Positions 34,453 to 44,596 are shown, counted from the first letter of the stretch. The stretch: DNA of 64,000 nucleotides from Sphingomonadales bacterium (GCA_028871475.1 JAGWMZ010000010.1:62001-126000), one strand, 5' to 3'. Notes: a model not told the origin generated them from the sequence alone. Program-made: numbers and translations.

Positions 34453-35184
34453 ATGATGCGTGATATGGTCTGGACGCGCGAAGAAGAGGGCACGCCGCTT
34501 TATCTGCAGCTGGCGCGTTCCCTGCGCGAGCATATCAACAGCGGCGGCATCGGGCCGGGCAGCGCCCTGCCTTCCGAGCGTGACCTGAGCGAAATGGCGG
34601 GCCTCTCGCGCGTGACCATCCGCAAGGGGATCGCGCAGCTCATCGAGGAAGGCGTGCTGGTGCGCAAGCAGGGCTCGGGCACCTTTGTCGCGCGGCGGAT
34701 CGAGACTTCCGGCGGGCGCCTGAGCAGCTTTACCGATGAGGCCCGCCAGCGCGGCGAGGACCCCGGCGTCATCTGGATCAACAAGGGCTATGCCCAGCCC
34801 ACCGAGGAAGAGGCAACCGCGCTGCAGATCGGCAACAATGCCCGTGTGGCCCGGCTTGGCCGCGTGCGCCTGTCGGGCGGGGAACCACTGGCCATCGAAC
34901 ATGCGGTGGTGCCTGCCGAATTCCTGCCGGAGCTCGATAGTCTGGGAGACTCGCTCTATCACGCTCTGGAAACGCATGGGTTTCGCCCGGTTTCGGGAAC
35001 GCAGCGCGTGCGTGCCTCGCTGGCGTCGCCGACCGAGGCGGGCATTCTCTGCGTGAAGCAGAATTCCGAGGTGCTGCGCATCGAGCGCATCACCTGGGTG
35101 GCAAGCGGGCGCATGGTGGAGTTCACCCGCTCGGTCTATCGCGGCGATCGCTATGAATTCGTGAGCGACCTCAAGGAGATCTAG
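34453..35184 (+). CDS. GntR/HutC family regulator, likely of amino-sugar genes
   Basis: 243 residues. The winged-helix domain (LYLQLARSLREHINSGGIGP, LPSERDLSEMAGLSRVTIRK, VRKQGSGTFV) occupies residues 16-80, and a UTRA ligand domain fills the rest (ARLGRVRLSGGEPLAIEHAV, MVEFTRSVYRGDRYEFV). This is the HutC subfamily, which includes the GlcNAc-6-P- or GlcN-6-P-responsive repressors NagR/YvoA and NagQ. It is 3 bases downstream of murQ in the same operon. The direct repeat at 28983-29000 is a candidate target, so it may sense a sugar phosphate and control both arms of the locus. Confidence 0.9.
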   Translation: MMRDMVWTREEEGTPLYLQLARSLREHINSGGIGPGSALPSERDLSEMAGLSRVTIRKGIAQLIEEGVLVRKQGSGTFVARRIETSGGRLSSFTDEARQRGEDPGVIWINKGYAQPTEEEATALQIGNNARVARLGRVRLSGGEPLAIEHAVVPAEFLPELDSLGDSLYHALETHGFRPVSGTQRVRASLASPTEAGILCVKQNSEVLRIERITWVASGRMVEFTRSVYRGDRYEFVSDLKEI

Positions 35185-35252
35185 GCGCCTGCCTGGTGGG
35201 GCATGTTCAACCTCGACCGTGGGCTTAACATCTATGGCCCGGCCCGATGACG

Positions 35253-36194
35253 TTATGCCGATCTCGCCAACCGTCGCAGTGTCTGTGGTGGTTGGCCATA
35301 GTGGCGCATGAAGGCCTCGCGCATCCGGCGCAGGTCGACAAAGCCGCTTTCCCGCGCGATCTGGTCCATCGGGTGGCGCGTTTCCTCGATCATCAGCCGC
35401 GCCGCCTCTAGGCGGATCTGCTCGACCGCCTTGGCCGGCGTCTGGCCGGTTTCGGCGCGAAAGGCACGCGCGAACTGGCGCGGGGAGAGCGCCGCCACCT
35501 CGGCCAGTTCCTCCACGGTGAGCGGATGGGCCAGATGCGATCTGGCAAAGATCAGCGCCTTCTGGATGCGGTCACTGCTGGGCGCCAGTTCGAGCAGTTC
35601 GGAATGCTGTGACTGGCCGCCCGCGCGGCGGTGGTGCATGACCAGTCGCCGCGCGACCGCGCTGGCCACCTCGCGGCCCAGATCCTTCTCGATCAGCGCC
35701 ACGGCCAGATCGAGCCCCGCGGTCAGCCCGGCTGAGGTCCAGACCGATCCTTCATTGATGAAGATCCGGTCTTCCTCCACCCGCACGTCGGGAAACAGTT
35801 CGCGCATGTGCCGGGCATAGGACCAGTGGGTGGTGGCGCGTCGTCCGTCCAGAAGGCCCATCTGGCCGAGCAGGAAGGCCCCGGTGCACAGGCCGGCCAC
35901 CCGGCGCGATTGGCGCGTGATGGCGCGCAACCGCTCCAGCGTGTCCTCATCCTGCCGGGGCGGTGGCACAAGCCCTGCGAGCAGCAGCAGCGTGTCAACC
36001 TGTCCCATCTGCGCGAGCGGGGTGGTGGGCACCGCAAAGCCGCTTGACGACACCACCGGGCCACCCGCGATCGAAACCATCGACAGGGTATAATACTCCT
36101 CGTCCCTGACGATGTTCGCCAGCTCGAAGGCAGCCTGCACGCCCAGTGCCAGGAACTGGAAGCCGGGCGTCAGCACCATGGCAATGTGGGGCAT
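35253..36194 (-). CDS. GlxA-type AraC regulator with DJ-1/PfpI domain
   Basis: 313 residues. The N-terminal 180 residues form a DJ-1/PfpI-like domain (VAGLCTGAFLLGQMGLLDGR carries the nucleophile-elbow Cys position, ATTHW follows), and the C-terminal 110 residues are two AraC helix-turn-helix units (TVEELAEVAALSPRQFARAF and MDQIARESGFVDLRRMREAF). This domain pairing is that of the GlxA family. It is divergent from the SDR at 36326, with an extended nested palindrome between them, and probably controls that gene and itself. Confidence 0.92.
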   Translation of the reverse strand: MPHIAMVLTPGFQFLALGVQAAFELANIVRDEEYYTLSMVSIAGGPVVSSSGFAVPTTPLAQMGQVDTLLLLAGLVPPPRQDEDTLERLRAITRQSRRVAGLCTGAFLLGQMGLLDGRRATTHWSYARHMRELFPDVRVEEDRIFINEGSVWTSAGLTAGLDLAVALIEKDLGREVASAVARRLVMHHRRAGGQSQHSELLELAPSSDRIQKALIFARSHLAHPLTVEELAEVAALSPRQFARAFRAETGQTPAKAVEQIRLEAARLMIEETRHPMDQIARESGFVDLRRMREAFMRHYGQPPQTLRRLARSA

Positions 36195-36226
36195 GGGGAT
36201 CTCCTGATATCGCTGGCCGGAAGGGT

Positions 36227-36264
36227 ATGTCCGAAAAACGTAGTTTATACGTCATATCGGACAT
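36227..36264. promoter_or_regulatory. Nested palindrome in the GlxA/SDR divergent promoter
   Basis: ATGTCCGA (36227-36234) pairs with TCGGACAT (36257-36264), and inside it ACGTA (36238-36242) pairs with TACGT (36248-36252), nearly sharing one centre. It lies 33 bases before the GlxA-type start and 62 bases before the SDR start. Confidence 0.55.
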
Positions 36265-36325
36265 GTCTCATGGCGTCCATAAGGTTTGCGTCGAGAGCGA
36301 TGGCGCTCTCAAGCAAGCAAGGACG

Positions 36326-37126
36326 ATGACCATGACCACCAAGGGAACTGCACTGATCACCGGCGCCTCCACCGGCATTGGCGCGATTTACGCCGACCGC
36401 CTCGCCGCGCGTGGCTATGACCTCATCCTCGTGGCCCGCAGCAAGGACAAGCTGCAAACGCTCGCCGCGAAGATCTCGGACAAGACCGGTCGCGCGGTAG
36501 CGGTGCTGGCCGCCGATCTGGGCGACAAGGCCGATCTGGCGCGCGTCGAACAGGTGCTGCGCGAGGATGCCAGCATCACCGCGCTGGTCAACAATGCCGG
36601 CATCGGCACGCCCGCGCCGCTGCTGGAGAGCAATGTCGAGACGATGGATGCGATGATCCAGCTCAATGTCACCGCGCTGATGCGCCTGACCTATGCGGCG
36701 GTTCCCGGCTTTGTGGCGCGCGGTGGCGGCACCATCATCAACATCGCCTCGATCGTGGCGGTGGCGCCCGAACTGCTCAACGGTGTTTATGGCGGCACCA
36801 AGGCTTTCGTTCAGGCCTTTACCACCTCGCTCAACCACGAACTGGCCGACAAGGGCATCCGCGCGCAAGCCGTGCTGCCCGGAGCCACGCGCACCGATTT
36901 CTGGGCGCTGGGCGGTCTGCCGGTCGAGCATCTCCCCGCCGAGATCGTGATGGATGCCGCCGATATGGTCGATGCGGCGCTGGCCGGTCTGGACCAAGGC
37001 GAGACCAACACCATCCCCGCGCTGCGCGATGTCGACTTGTGGGACAATTTCGAGGCCGCGCGCCGCGCGTTGGGGCCCCAGCTTTCCGCGACCACCGCCG
37101 CCCCGCGCTTTCACGCGAAGGCCTGA
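36326..37126 (+). CDS. SDR family oxidoreductase
   Basis: 266 residues from the ATG at 36326, preceded by AAGGAC; a second ATG lies two codons later. The cofactor loop is TGASTGIGAIYA, followed by VARSKDKL (Arg after beta-2, suggesting NADP), VNNAGIGTPAP, the catalytic Ser in INIASIVAV, and YGGTKAF for Tyr and Lys. The sequence resembles the DltE/YqjQ-like group of short-chain dehydrogenases whose substrates are mostly unknown. It is divergent from the GlxA-type regulator and converges on an MFS gene through a strong hairpin. Confidence 0.9.
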   Translation: MTMTTKGTALITGASTGIGAIYADRLAARGYDLILVARSKDKLQTLAAKISDKTGRAVAVLAADLGDKADLARVEQVLREDASITALVNNAGIGTPAPLLESNVETMDAMIQLNVTALMRLTYAAVPGFVARGGGTIINIASIVAVAPELLNGVYGGTKAFVQAFTTSLNHELADKGIRAQAVLPGATRTDFWALGGLPVEHLPAEIVMDAADMVDAALAGLDQGETNTIPALRDVDLWDNFEAARRALGPQLSATTAAPRFHAKA

Positions 37127-37163
37127 TCACACCGCAGCGCCGCAGCGCCGGGGTTCCCCTTAG

Positions 37164-37202
37164 CCCGACCCAACAGCATCACGGGAATGCTGGTGGGTCG
37201 GG
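37164..37202. terminator. Convergent terminator hairpin
   Basis: CCCGACCCA and TGGGTCGGG (9 bp) enclose CAGCAT and ATGCTG (6 bp) with one mismatch and a 7-base loop, between two converging genes. There is no clear T-run on either side. Confidence 0.6.
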
Positions 37203-37219
37203 ACGATACAGTCATCAAC

Positions 37220-38512
37220 TCAGGCCAGTCTGGGCTCGCTCTGTGCGAAGGGCCGATCGGGCACATCGGCTTCGAGCGCCCCGCGGCGCAGCCACCGCAA
37301 GACCGGCAGCGCCATCACCGCGCAGGCAGCAAGACTGGCACCTGCATCCATCAGCAGCGAGCCCGTTACCCCGCCCGCCAGCCGGTAGCCATAGCCATCG
37401 AGCGCCTGCATATAGCTGTAAGGGACAATGAGCGCGGTCTGCAGCATGCCGAACTGGCTGGAGGCCAGCGGGTCTTCCGGCGCGATGGAGCGGAAGATAA
37501 TGGTGTTCTGCACCACCTGCGCGCAGGTCTGCGCCACGCATTCGCCCAGCACGGCCAGCACATAGACCGGCGCGGTATGGGGCAGGGGCAGCAGCAGCAG
37601 GGTAAAAGCCCCCCCCACCGTGCCGACCAGCAGATAGAGCACAGCGGCGGGCATACGTGCCAGCACGAGCCGTATGGCCAGCGCGCCCAGCAGCGAGGCC
37701 ACCATCTGGCCCATGCCATTGGCCGCCCCCACCACTGCGGCATCGGCGTGAAAATCACCGCCCAGACCGCCAAAGGCATTGGTGAGCGTAAAGGCCGCGC
37801 AAGGCATGGCAAAAAGCCCGGCAATCCGCAGGACCGGCCCCCGCCTTGCAAGATGGGTGACATCGCGCGCCAGCGTGCCAAAACTCTCGCGCATCGCCCG
37901 GCGATCTGCCGATGGTCTGGGCAGGGTCAGCAGGATCGGCAGCGTCATGACGCTGCCCCCCGCCACGGCCAGCGCGCCATAGGGCGCGGGTAAATGAGTG
38001 AGCAGCCAGAACTGGCCCATCGCGCCCAGACTGAAGCCCAGCCCATTGCCGATGCCGAACCATGTACCGACAGTTTCGTCGCAGCTTTTGGGCAGGGCGG
38101 CGCCCAGCCATCCCCCGATCGCCGCATTGTAAAGCGAGGTGGCCAGCGCCATGACCGCCAGGACGGGGGCGAGCAGCGGGCTGGCGGTGGGCAGCAGCAA
38201 GACCGCCAGCGCCAGCATGGTGGCCAGTAGCCCCAGCGTCAACGACCATCGCCGGCGGCTCATCGTCGTGTCGAGCACCGGGGCCAGCGCGAAAGTGGCC
38301 AGCGACACCGCCATGACCAGCGCGGTGATGTTGGCGATCGTGGGTTGGGGCACGCCGCGCGCCGCCAGTTGTTGCGGCACGGTGACCAGCGGCACTGCAT
38401 AGAGATAGCCATAGGTGGCGTTGGTGAGCCCCATCAGCCACACGCGCCGGGGGCGCTCGCTCAGTCGATCACGCACCGCTCGCCTCCGCGCCCAATCGCC
38501 ATGTCCATGCAT
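37220..38512 (-). CDS. MFS transporter
   Basis: 430 residues with about 12 hydrophobic segments. After an Arg-rich start comes VWLMGLTNATYGYLYAVPLV, and the loop-2/3 position has the degenerate DTTMSRRRWS. The middle loop carries RPSADRRAMRESFG. The overall pattern resembles the PAT/AmpG-like muropeptide or acetyl-CoA transporters only loosely, so I do not assign a substrate. It ends before the diguanylate cyclase gene's downstream side, with 42 bases between them on the same strand, so both could share a transcript. Confidence 0.8.
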   Translation of the reverse strand: MHGHGDWARRRAVRDRLSERPRRVWLMGLTNATYGYLYAVPLVTVPQQLAARGVPQPTIANITALVMAVSLATFALAPVLDTTMSRRRWSLTLGLLATMLALAVLLLPTASPLLAPVLAVMALATSLYNAAIGGWLGAALPKSCDETVGTWFGIGNGLGFSLGAMGQFWLLTHLPAPYGALAVAGGSVMTLPILLTLPRPSADRRAMRESFGTLARDVTHLARRGPVLRIAGLFAMPCAAFTLTNAFGGLGGDFHADAAVVGAANGMGQMVASLLGALAIRLVLARMPAAVLYLLVGTVGGAFTLLLLPLPHTAPVYVLAVLGECVAQTCAQVVQNTIIFRSIAPEDPLASSQFGMLQTALIVPYSYMQALDGYGYRLAGGVTGSLLMDAGASLAACAVMALPVLRWLRRGALEADVPDRPFAQSEPRLA

Positions 38513-38554
38513 GGCTGCGTATCCCAGCGCAACGCCATGGTGGATACGATCGGG

Positions 38555-40273
38555 TCAAGGACCGATGGCACTCGCGGCTTCCACGCGATTGCGTCCTTTG
38601 GCCTTGGCCTGATAGAGCAGGGCATCTGCCGCCGCCAGAATGGCTGTTGGTTCCTGCGTACCATCGCTGCTGGCAACGCCGATGCTGATGGTCACCTGCA
38701 GCGCGGCGTTCTGCTCGCCCCAATGCCACGCCTCGACCGCGCTGCGCAAACGCTCGCACAGAACAAGGGCCTCGGCGCTGCCCGTGCCGGGCATCAACAG
38801 AACGAATTCCTCGCCTCCGAACCGTGCCAGAAATTCGCTTTTGCGGATCAGGCCGCTCAAAATGGCGGCGATCTGGCGCAATACGGCATCGCCCGCCAGA
38901 TGTGAAAAGGCGTCGTTGATATGTTTGAAATGGTCGACATCGAGAATGGCAAGGGCAAAGGGCGATCCGGCCTTTTGCGTTTCGGCCATCGCATGTTCCC
39001 AGGCCCGGCGATTGTAGAGGCCGGTCAGCGGGTCTTCCAGATTGGCCTTTTTCAGTCGGTCGGTTTCCTGCGTCAGCTCCAGGTTCGACACTTCCAGCGC
39101 CCGCGCCTCGCGCCGCGCCGCTTCAGACTGGCTGCGCAGTTGCTCGGTTTCATATTGGGTGGCCGCGATACGGGCGCTGCGCTGCGCGGTGTGCGTGCAG
39201 TAACGCACATAATGATCATGAAACGCGCGATGCCAGTGCAGGGCCGACCGAAAATCGCCCTTGCGCTCATAGGCCTCGGCCAGCGCTTGACAGGCCGGGA
39301 CGCCGGATTCAAGGTCATTGACCTGATCGGCATGCTCGACGCCGGCCCTGAGCGCAACAATCGCTTCCTCGATCCGCCCCTGCGCCACCAGCACCCGCCC
39401 GTTGCAGTGATGGTAATGGGTGATGGCGCGGTCTCCCAGTTCACCGGGAAGCTGCTGCCAATGCTCCATATGGGCCGAGGCGCGATCGGTATCGCCCAGA
39501 TGCAGCGCGAATTCGGCCAGATTGCCCAGACAAATCCGCGCGCCCCAATGGTCCTGATGTGCCAGCGCCAGCGCCAGCGCCTCTTGCGTGATGCGCGTGG
39601 CATGATCGATGGCGGCGGCCAGCTCGCGGCGGTCTCCCTGCTCCGCCTTCATGGCGGCAAGATCGCCCCTGATCCCGCCCTCATTGATCAGCCACCAGCC
39701 GAGCTTTACCGGGTCGCCGACCTCGCGCGCCACGGCGATCGCCGCCGTACTGAAATCGAGCGCCTGCTCGAATTGTTTGTACATCCACAGAACCACGGCA
39801 ACGGTGTTCCGCGCCAAACACAGCGTGGCGGGTTCGCCCGCCATTTCAGCCTGCCGCAGCGCCTGCATCGCCTCCTGTTCGGCGCCGGGCATGCCCATCT
39901 GGCACAATTGCCAGGCGTAATAGCAGCGGCAACTTGCTTCGCTGACCGCGTCACCCATGACCTGCCAGATCTCGATGGCTTCGAGCGCATGGACCGCGCC
40001 TTCCTCGTAACGGGCGGTCATGAAATAATACCAGGATAGCCGCGTGGCGCTCAGCGCATAAAGCTGCTGGCTGCCATTGGCGAGCGCCTCGTTGCGCACC
40101 TGTTCGGCCAGCGCAATGGCGGAAACGGGCAGGCCAGAGCGCGACAGGTGTTCGGCTTGCGCAAGTTTTTCTTCAGCGATGCCTTGTGAGCCATGTGGCG
40201 GCATGCTCGGCATCGCGAGAAGCGAGGCGAGGGTCGTGCTGCGATTCATGAATTGCTTTGAAGACAAAATCAT
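38555..40273 (-). CDS. TPR-repeat diguanylate cyclase (GGDEF)
   Basis: 572 residues from the ATG at 40273; later ATGs such as 40249 are possible. Residues 30-370 are helical, with tetratricopeptide-like repeats (for example AITHYHHCNGRVLVAQGRIE and ACQALAEAYERKGDFRSALH), and a coiled coil at about 380-410 (QSEAARREARALEVSNLEL) links to the GGDEF domain. That domain has DPLTGLYNRRAWE, VDHFKHINDAFSH and the active-site RFGGEEFVLL, so it should make cyclic di-GMP from two GTP. The inhibitory RxxD site five residues before GGEEF reads RKSE, so product inhibition is probably absent. No EAL domain or membrane segment is present. The signal sensed by the repeats is unknown. Confidence 0.92.
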   Translation of the reverse strand: MILSSKQFMNRSTTLASLLAMPSMPPHGSQGIAEEKLAQAEHLSRSGLPVSAIALAEQVRNEALANGSQQLYALSATRLSWYYFMTARYEEGAVHALEAIEIWQVMGDAVSEASCRCYYAWQLCQMGMPGAEQEAMQALRQAEMAGEPATLCLARNTVAVVLWMYKQFEQALDFSTAAIAVAREVGDPVKLGWWLINEGGIRGDLAAMKAEQGDRRELAAAIDHATRITQEALALALAHQDHWGARICLGNLAEFALHLGDTDRASAHMEHWQQLPGELGDRAITHYHHCNGRVLVAQGRIEEAIVALRAGVEHADQVNDLESGVPACQALAEAYERKGDFRSALHWHRAFHDHYVRYCTHTAQRSARIAATQYETEQLRSQSEAARREARALEVSNLELTQETDRLKKANLEDPLTGLYNRRAWEHAMAETQKAGSPFALAILDVDHFKHINDAFSHLAGDAVLRQIAAILSGLIRKSEFLARFGGEEFVLLMPGTGSAEALVLCERLRSAVEAWHWGEQNAALQVTISIGVASSDGTQEPTAILAAADALLYQAKAKGRNRVEAASAIGP

Positions 40274-40440
40274 TTTCAAACAATCTGTTGACCAAACCGT
40301 AACAGCCTATGCGTTCTGGTGAAGAAGAATGCCTTACAAGAAAAGAATTCTTTCCTAAGAGCGAGATTCGGAAATTTCATACGCAGGTCGTCCCTTTCGG
40401 CCAGCTTTCGCCTCCGGCCCTTCCATCAGAAGAAGGGCGC

Positions 40441-41667
40441 ATGATACAGCAGATGGTTCACCGCCCGGTTTCACCTTTTCCCTTGCGCCGCGACGACGCC
40501 TTGAGGCGGCTGCGCGCCTTTGCCCCCCACGCGGGGCGCGATTATGCCCGCCTGCGCAACATCGATCATGGTCCGGGGCGCCATACGGCCGTTTCAGGCC
40601 TGTCCGCGGCCTTGCGGCGCCGGGTGATCAGCGAGGAAGAGGTGATCGCCGCCGTGCTTGATCACCATGACCTCGACACCGCGCAATCCTTCATCAGCGA
40701 AGTGTTCTGGCGAACCTATTGGAAAGGCTGGCTGGAGCAGCGGCCCGGCGTCTGGCATCGCTATCTCGCGGATTGCGCGGCGGCGCGCGGCACGCTCGAA
40801 GGCTCGGCGTGGCAGTCGCTCTATCATCGCGCCTGCGGCGGTGAGACAGGCATCGACGGCTTTGACCAATGGGTCGCCGAACTGCGCGCGACCGGCTATC
40901 TGCACAATTGGGCGCGGATGCAGCTCGCCTCGATCTGGGTCTTCACGCTGCGTCTGCCATGGGTGCTGGGCGCGGCGTTCACGCTGGCGCATTTTGTGGA
41001 TGGCGACCCGGCCTCGAACACATTGTCATGGCGCTGGGTGGCCGGGCTGCACACGCCGGGCAGAGCCTATCTGGCCGATGCGGAGCGGATCGCGGCGATG
41101 ACGCAGGGGCGCTTTCACCCCCAGGGTCTGGCGCGAGAGATCCTTGTCCCTCGCGATGGCAACATGTCGCCTGTTATGCCGCTCCGCTCGCCGCGCGCTT
41201 TCGATCCCGCCTTGCCCAGCGCCCTGCTGCTGACGCCGGAGGATCTCTCGCTCGAAACCCTGCCGTCTCTGGGGCAGGCGTTCTTCGCCCTTGTGATCGC
41301 GCCGCAAAGCCTGTTCCCTGGCGAGGCAGACCTCATCGCCGGGCAGGATGCGCTTGACCGCGCGGGGGCGCATTGGGGGTGCCCCGCCATCTGGGTGCCG
41401 GATCTGCCGCAGGCCGCCGAGGCAGCACGCGGCCTACCCCAGATGGTGACGGGCTTTGCCACGGTCGGCCCGGTGCGCGCGGCGCTCGTTGGCTGGGCGG
41501 CCGATCTGGCGGGTCAGGGGATCAGCCTCGCTGAATGGCGCCGGGCATGGGACGAAACCTGCTGGCCGCATTGTCATCGAGGCTTTTTCGCGCTGAGGAA
41601 ACAGATACCCACGCTGGTTGCTTCCCGTCTGGATCGCGCCAAAGGACAGGAAGGCATGAGAGGATGA
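40441..41667 (+). CDS. Photolyase/cryptochrome-family FAD-binding protein, atypical domain order
   Basis: 408 residues from the ATG at 40441. The FAD-binding helical domain lies at the N-terminus (residues 15-230): SGLSAALRRRVISEEEV, FISEVFWRTYWKGWLEQRPG, ATGYLHNWARMQLASIWVFT, GDPASNTLSWRWVAGLHTPG. These are the photolyase blocks normally at the C-terminus. The last 170 residues (ALLLTPEDLSLETLPSLG to WPHCHRGFFALRKQIP) look like an alpha/beta domain of the kind usually placed first. The full antenna domain is therefore missing from its normal place. It may repair UV lesions or act as a blue-light sensor; conserved Trp residues for electron transfer are present in the helical part. Confidence 0.8.
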   Translation: MIQQMVHRPVSPFPLRRDDALRRLRAFAPHAGRDYARLRNIDHGPGRHTAVSGLSAALRRRVISEEEVIAAVLDHHDLDTAQSFISEVFWRTYWKGWLEQRPGVWHRYLADCAAARGTLEGSAWQSLYHRACGGETGIDGFDQWVAELRATGYLHNWARMQLASIWVFTLRLPWVLGAAFTLAHFVDGDPASNTLSWRWVAGLHTPGRAYLADAERIAAMTQGRFHPQGLAREILVPRDGNMSPVMPLRSPRAFDPALPSALLLTPEDLSLETLPSLGQAFFALVIAPQSLFPGEADLIAGQDALDRAGAHWGCPAIWVPDLPQAAEAARGLPQMVTGFATVGPVRAALVGWAADLAGQGISLAEWRRAWDETCWPHCHRGFFALRKQIPTLVASRLDRAKGQEGMRG

Positions 41668-41747
41668 GTGACATCCGACATCGCAAGGTGCCCGCGAGCC
41701 GCCTGCCGCTTCGCGACATGGTGGCGGCCCGTCTGGCGCAGGGGTGA
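41664..41747 (+). CDS. Candidate 27-residue ORF overlapping the photolyase stop
   Basis: The ATG overlaps the photolyase TGA (ATGA) and the frame encodes MSDIRHRKVPASRLPLRDMV and seven more residues, a basic peptide with no known domain. The overlap suggests coupling, but so short a frame can arise by chance. Confidence 0.25.
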   Translation: MSDIRHRKVPASRLPLRDMVAARLAQG

Positions 41748-41789
41748 GGGGCCAGTCGCCGCCCAGCGGGCCACCCGGATAAACTCGTA

Positions 41790-42059
41790 TCAGGGCAGCG
41801 GGATCACCCCGTCCACGGCGCGCCACTGCGCAGGGCGCACCAGCGCGTCATGGGCAATGCGCACCGAATGGAGCGCGGCTTCGATTTCGCGCCGCCAATG
41901 ATCCAGAAAGTCGAACAAGACGGGGAAATCGGGCGCCAGATCATAGGCCTGCCAGGCATAAACCTGCAGCAGGGAAGGGGCATCGGGGCGGAAATAGAGG
42001 ATTTCGGCAGTGGTCAGCCCATAGCCGCGCAACCGCAGGACCAGTCCCGGATCGCTCAT
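41790..42059 (-). CDS. Usg family protein
   Basis: 89 residues, full length for the family. It shows the strongly conserved blocks LRLRGYGLTTAEILYFRPD, LQVYAWQAYDLAPDFPVL and LHSVRIAHDAL. The family takes its name from a gene upstream of trpF/aroF-like genes and has no established biochemical role; it is small, cytosolic and nearly universal in alphaproteobacteria. Its start overlaps the stop of the 59-residue gene by ATGA, so the two are translated together. The photolyase gene converges on it. Confidence 0.88.
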   Translation of the reverse strand: MSDPGLVLRLRGYGLTTAEILYFRPDAPSLLQVYAWQAYDLAPDFPVLFDFLDHWRREIEAALHSVRIAHDALVRPAQWRAVDGVIPLP

Positions 42060-42235
42060 GGGGCGTGCCCCCGGTGCGTGGCGCCACGATTCTGCGGAGC
42101 CATGGCCGCGTGATCGGCGGTGGGGCCATATTTTCTGGCCCAGGATGCGATGATGGCGCGTCTCACCTCCGGCTCGAAACTGGGGTGAGGGGTGATGTCA
42201 AAGGGGTGAAGTAAACGCGAAAATGGCTGCGACAT
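42056..42235 (-). CDS. Small conserved alphaproteobacterial protein
   Basis: 59 residues. The core HPSFEPEVRRAIIASWARKYG resembles the short alphaproteobacterial proteins with an EKRAILASWASDA motif that often lie near stress genes; I know no function. It is cytosolic and helical. The ATGA overlap with usg makes this a two-gene operon whose promoter faces groES. A possible heat-shock promoter lies at 42329-42301 on the same strand. Confidence 0.65.
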   Translation of the reverse strand: MSQPFSRLLHPFDITPHPSFEPEVRRAIIASWARKYGPTADHAAMAPQNRGATHRGHAP

Positions 42236-42300
42236 GGCATGGCCTCCTTTCTGGCGTGTCGCTCCTTTCCCGGGTGCGGCCAAACGGCCGCTGGGGCAGA

Positions 42301-42329
42301 ATTTTGGGAGAATGGCGAGTCGCGTCAAG
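42301..42329 (-). promoter_or_regulatory. Possible RpoH-type promoter for the usg operon
   Basis: On the minus strand CTTG (42329-42326), 17 bases, then CCCAAAA (42308-42302). This partly fits the heat-shock sigma consensus CTTG-N17/18-CCCAT-type. A TTGACG hexamer overlaps it, so a housekeeping promoter is equally possible. Confidence 0.35.
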
Positions 42330-42412
42330 GGGGAAGTTTTGCCTTTTGCGCATGGCAAAAACCGATGCTGGCGCGCATCCGGGGTGAGGACGAAAATTTT
42401 GCGCTCTGCCCC

Positions 42413-42441
42413 CTTGAAGCGCCACAAGGCTTTTCCTAGCT
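42413..42441 (+). promoter_or_regulatory. RpoH (sigma-32) type promoter of groESL
   Basis: CTTG (42413-42416), 18 bases, then CCTAGCT (42435-42441), close to the alphaproteobacterial RpoH consensus CTTG-N17/18-CYTATNT with one mismatch in the -10. It would start transcription near 42448, about 60 bases before groES. Confidence 0.6.
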
Positions 42442-42449
42442 AGCGCTCG

Positions 42450-42473
42450 CCTGTCGTTGCGATGAACGACAGG
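42450..42473 (+). promoter_or_regulatory. Perfect inverted repeat at the groESL mRNA start
   Basis: CCTGTCGTT-GCGATG-AACGACAGG: 9-bp perfect arms with a 6-base loop, at the predicted 5' end of the transcript. It is not a CIRCE element (TTAGCACTC-N9-GAGTGCTAA). It may be an mRNA-protecting hairpin or an operator for an unknown regulator. Confidence 0.55.
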
Positions 42474-42509
42474 GCTATCACATCAACGTTTTGCATCTGG
42501 AGGTTATGC

Positions 42510-44506
<1,997 letters not shown>

Positions 44507-44514
44507 CGTGAGGG

Positions 44515-44541
44515 CAGGGCCGGCGCGAGCCGGCCCTGTTT
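44515..44541 (+). terminator. groESL terminator
   Basis: CAGGGCCGGC-GCGA-GCCGGCCCTG, a perfect 10-bp stem with a 4-base loop, followed by TTT; it starts 9 bases after the groEL stop. Confidence 0.75.
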
Positions 44542-44596
44542 GCCCGCGTGGGAAGCACGGTCTTGTGGTAAAAGATACGGCATGACGCCGGGCATT

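Noticed and set aside
42413..42509. CIRCE (HrcA operator) before groES
   Set aside because: CTAGCGCTC resembles its left arm, but the matching right arm GAGTGCTAA is missing at the required spacing.
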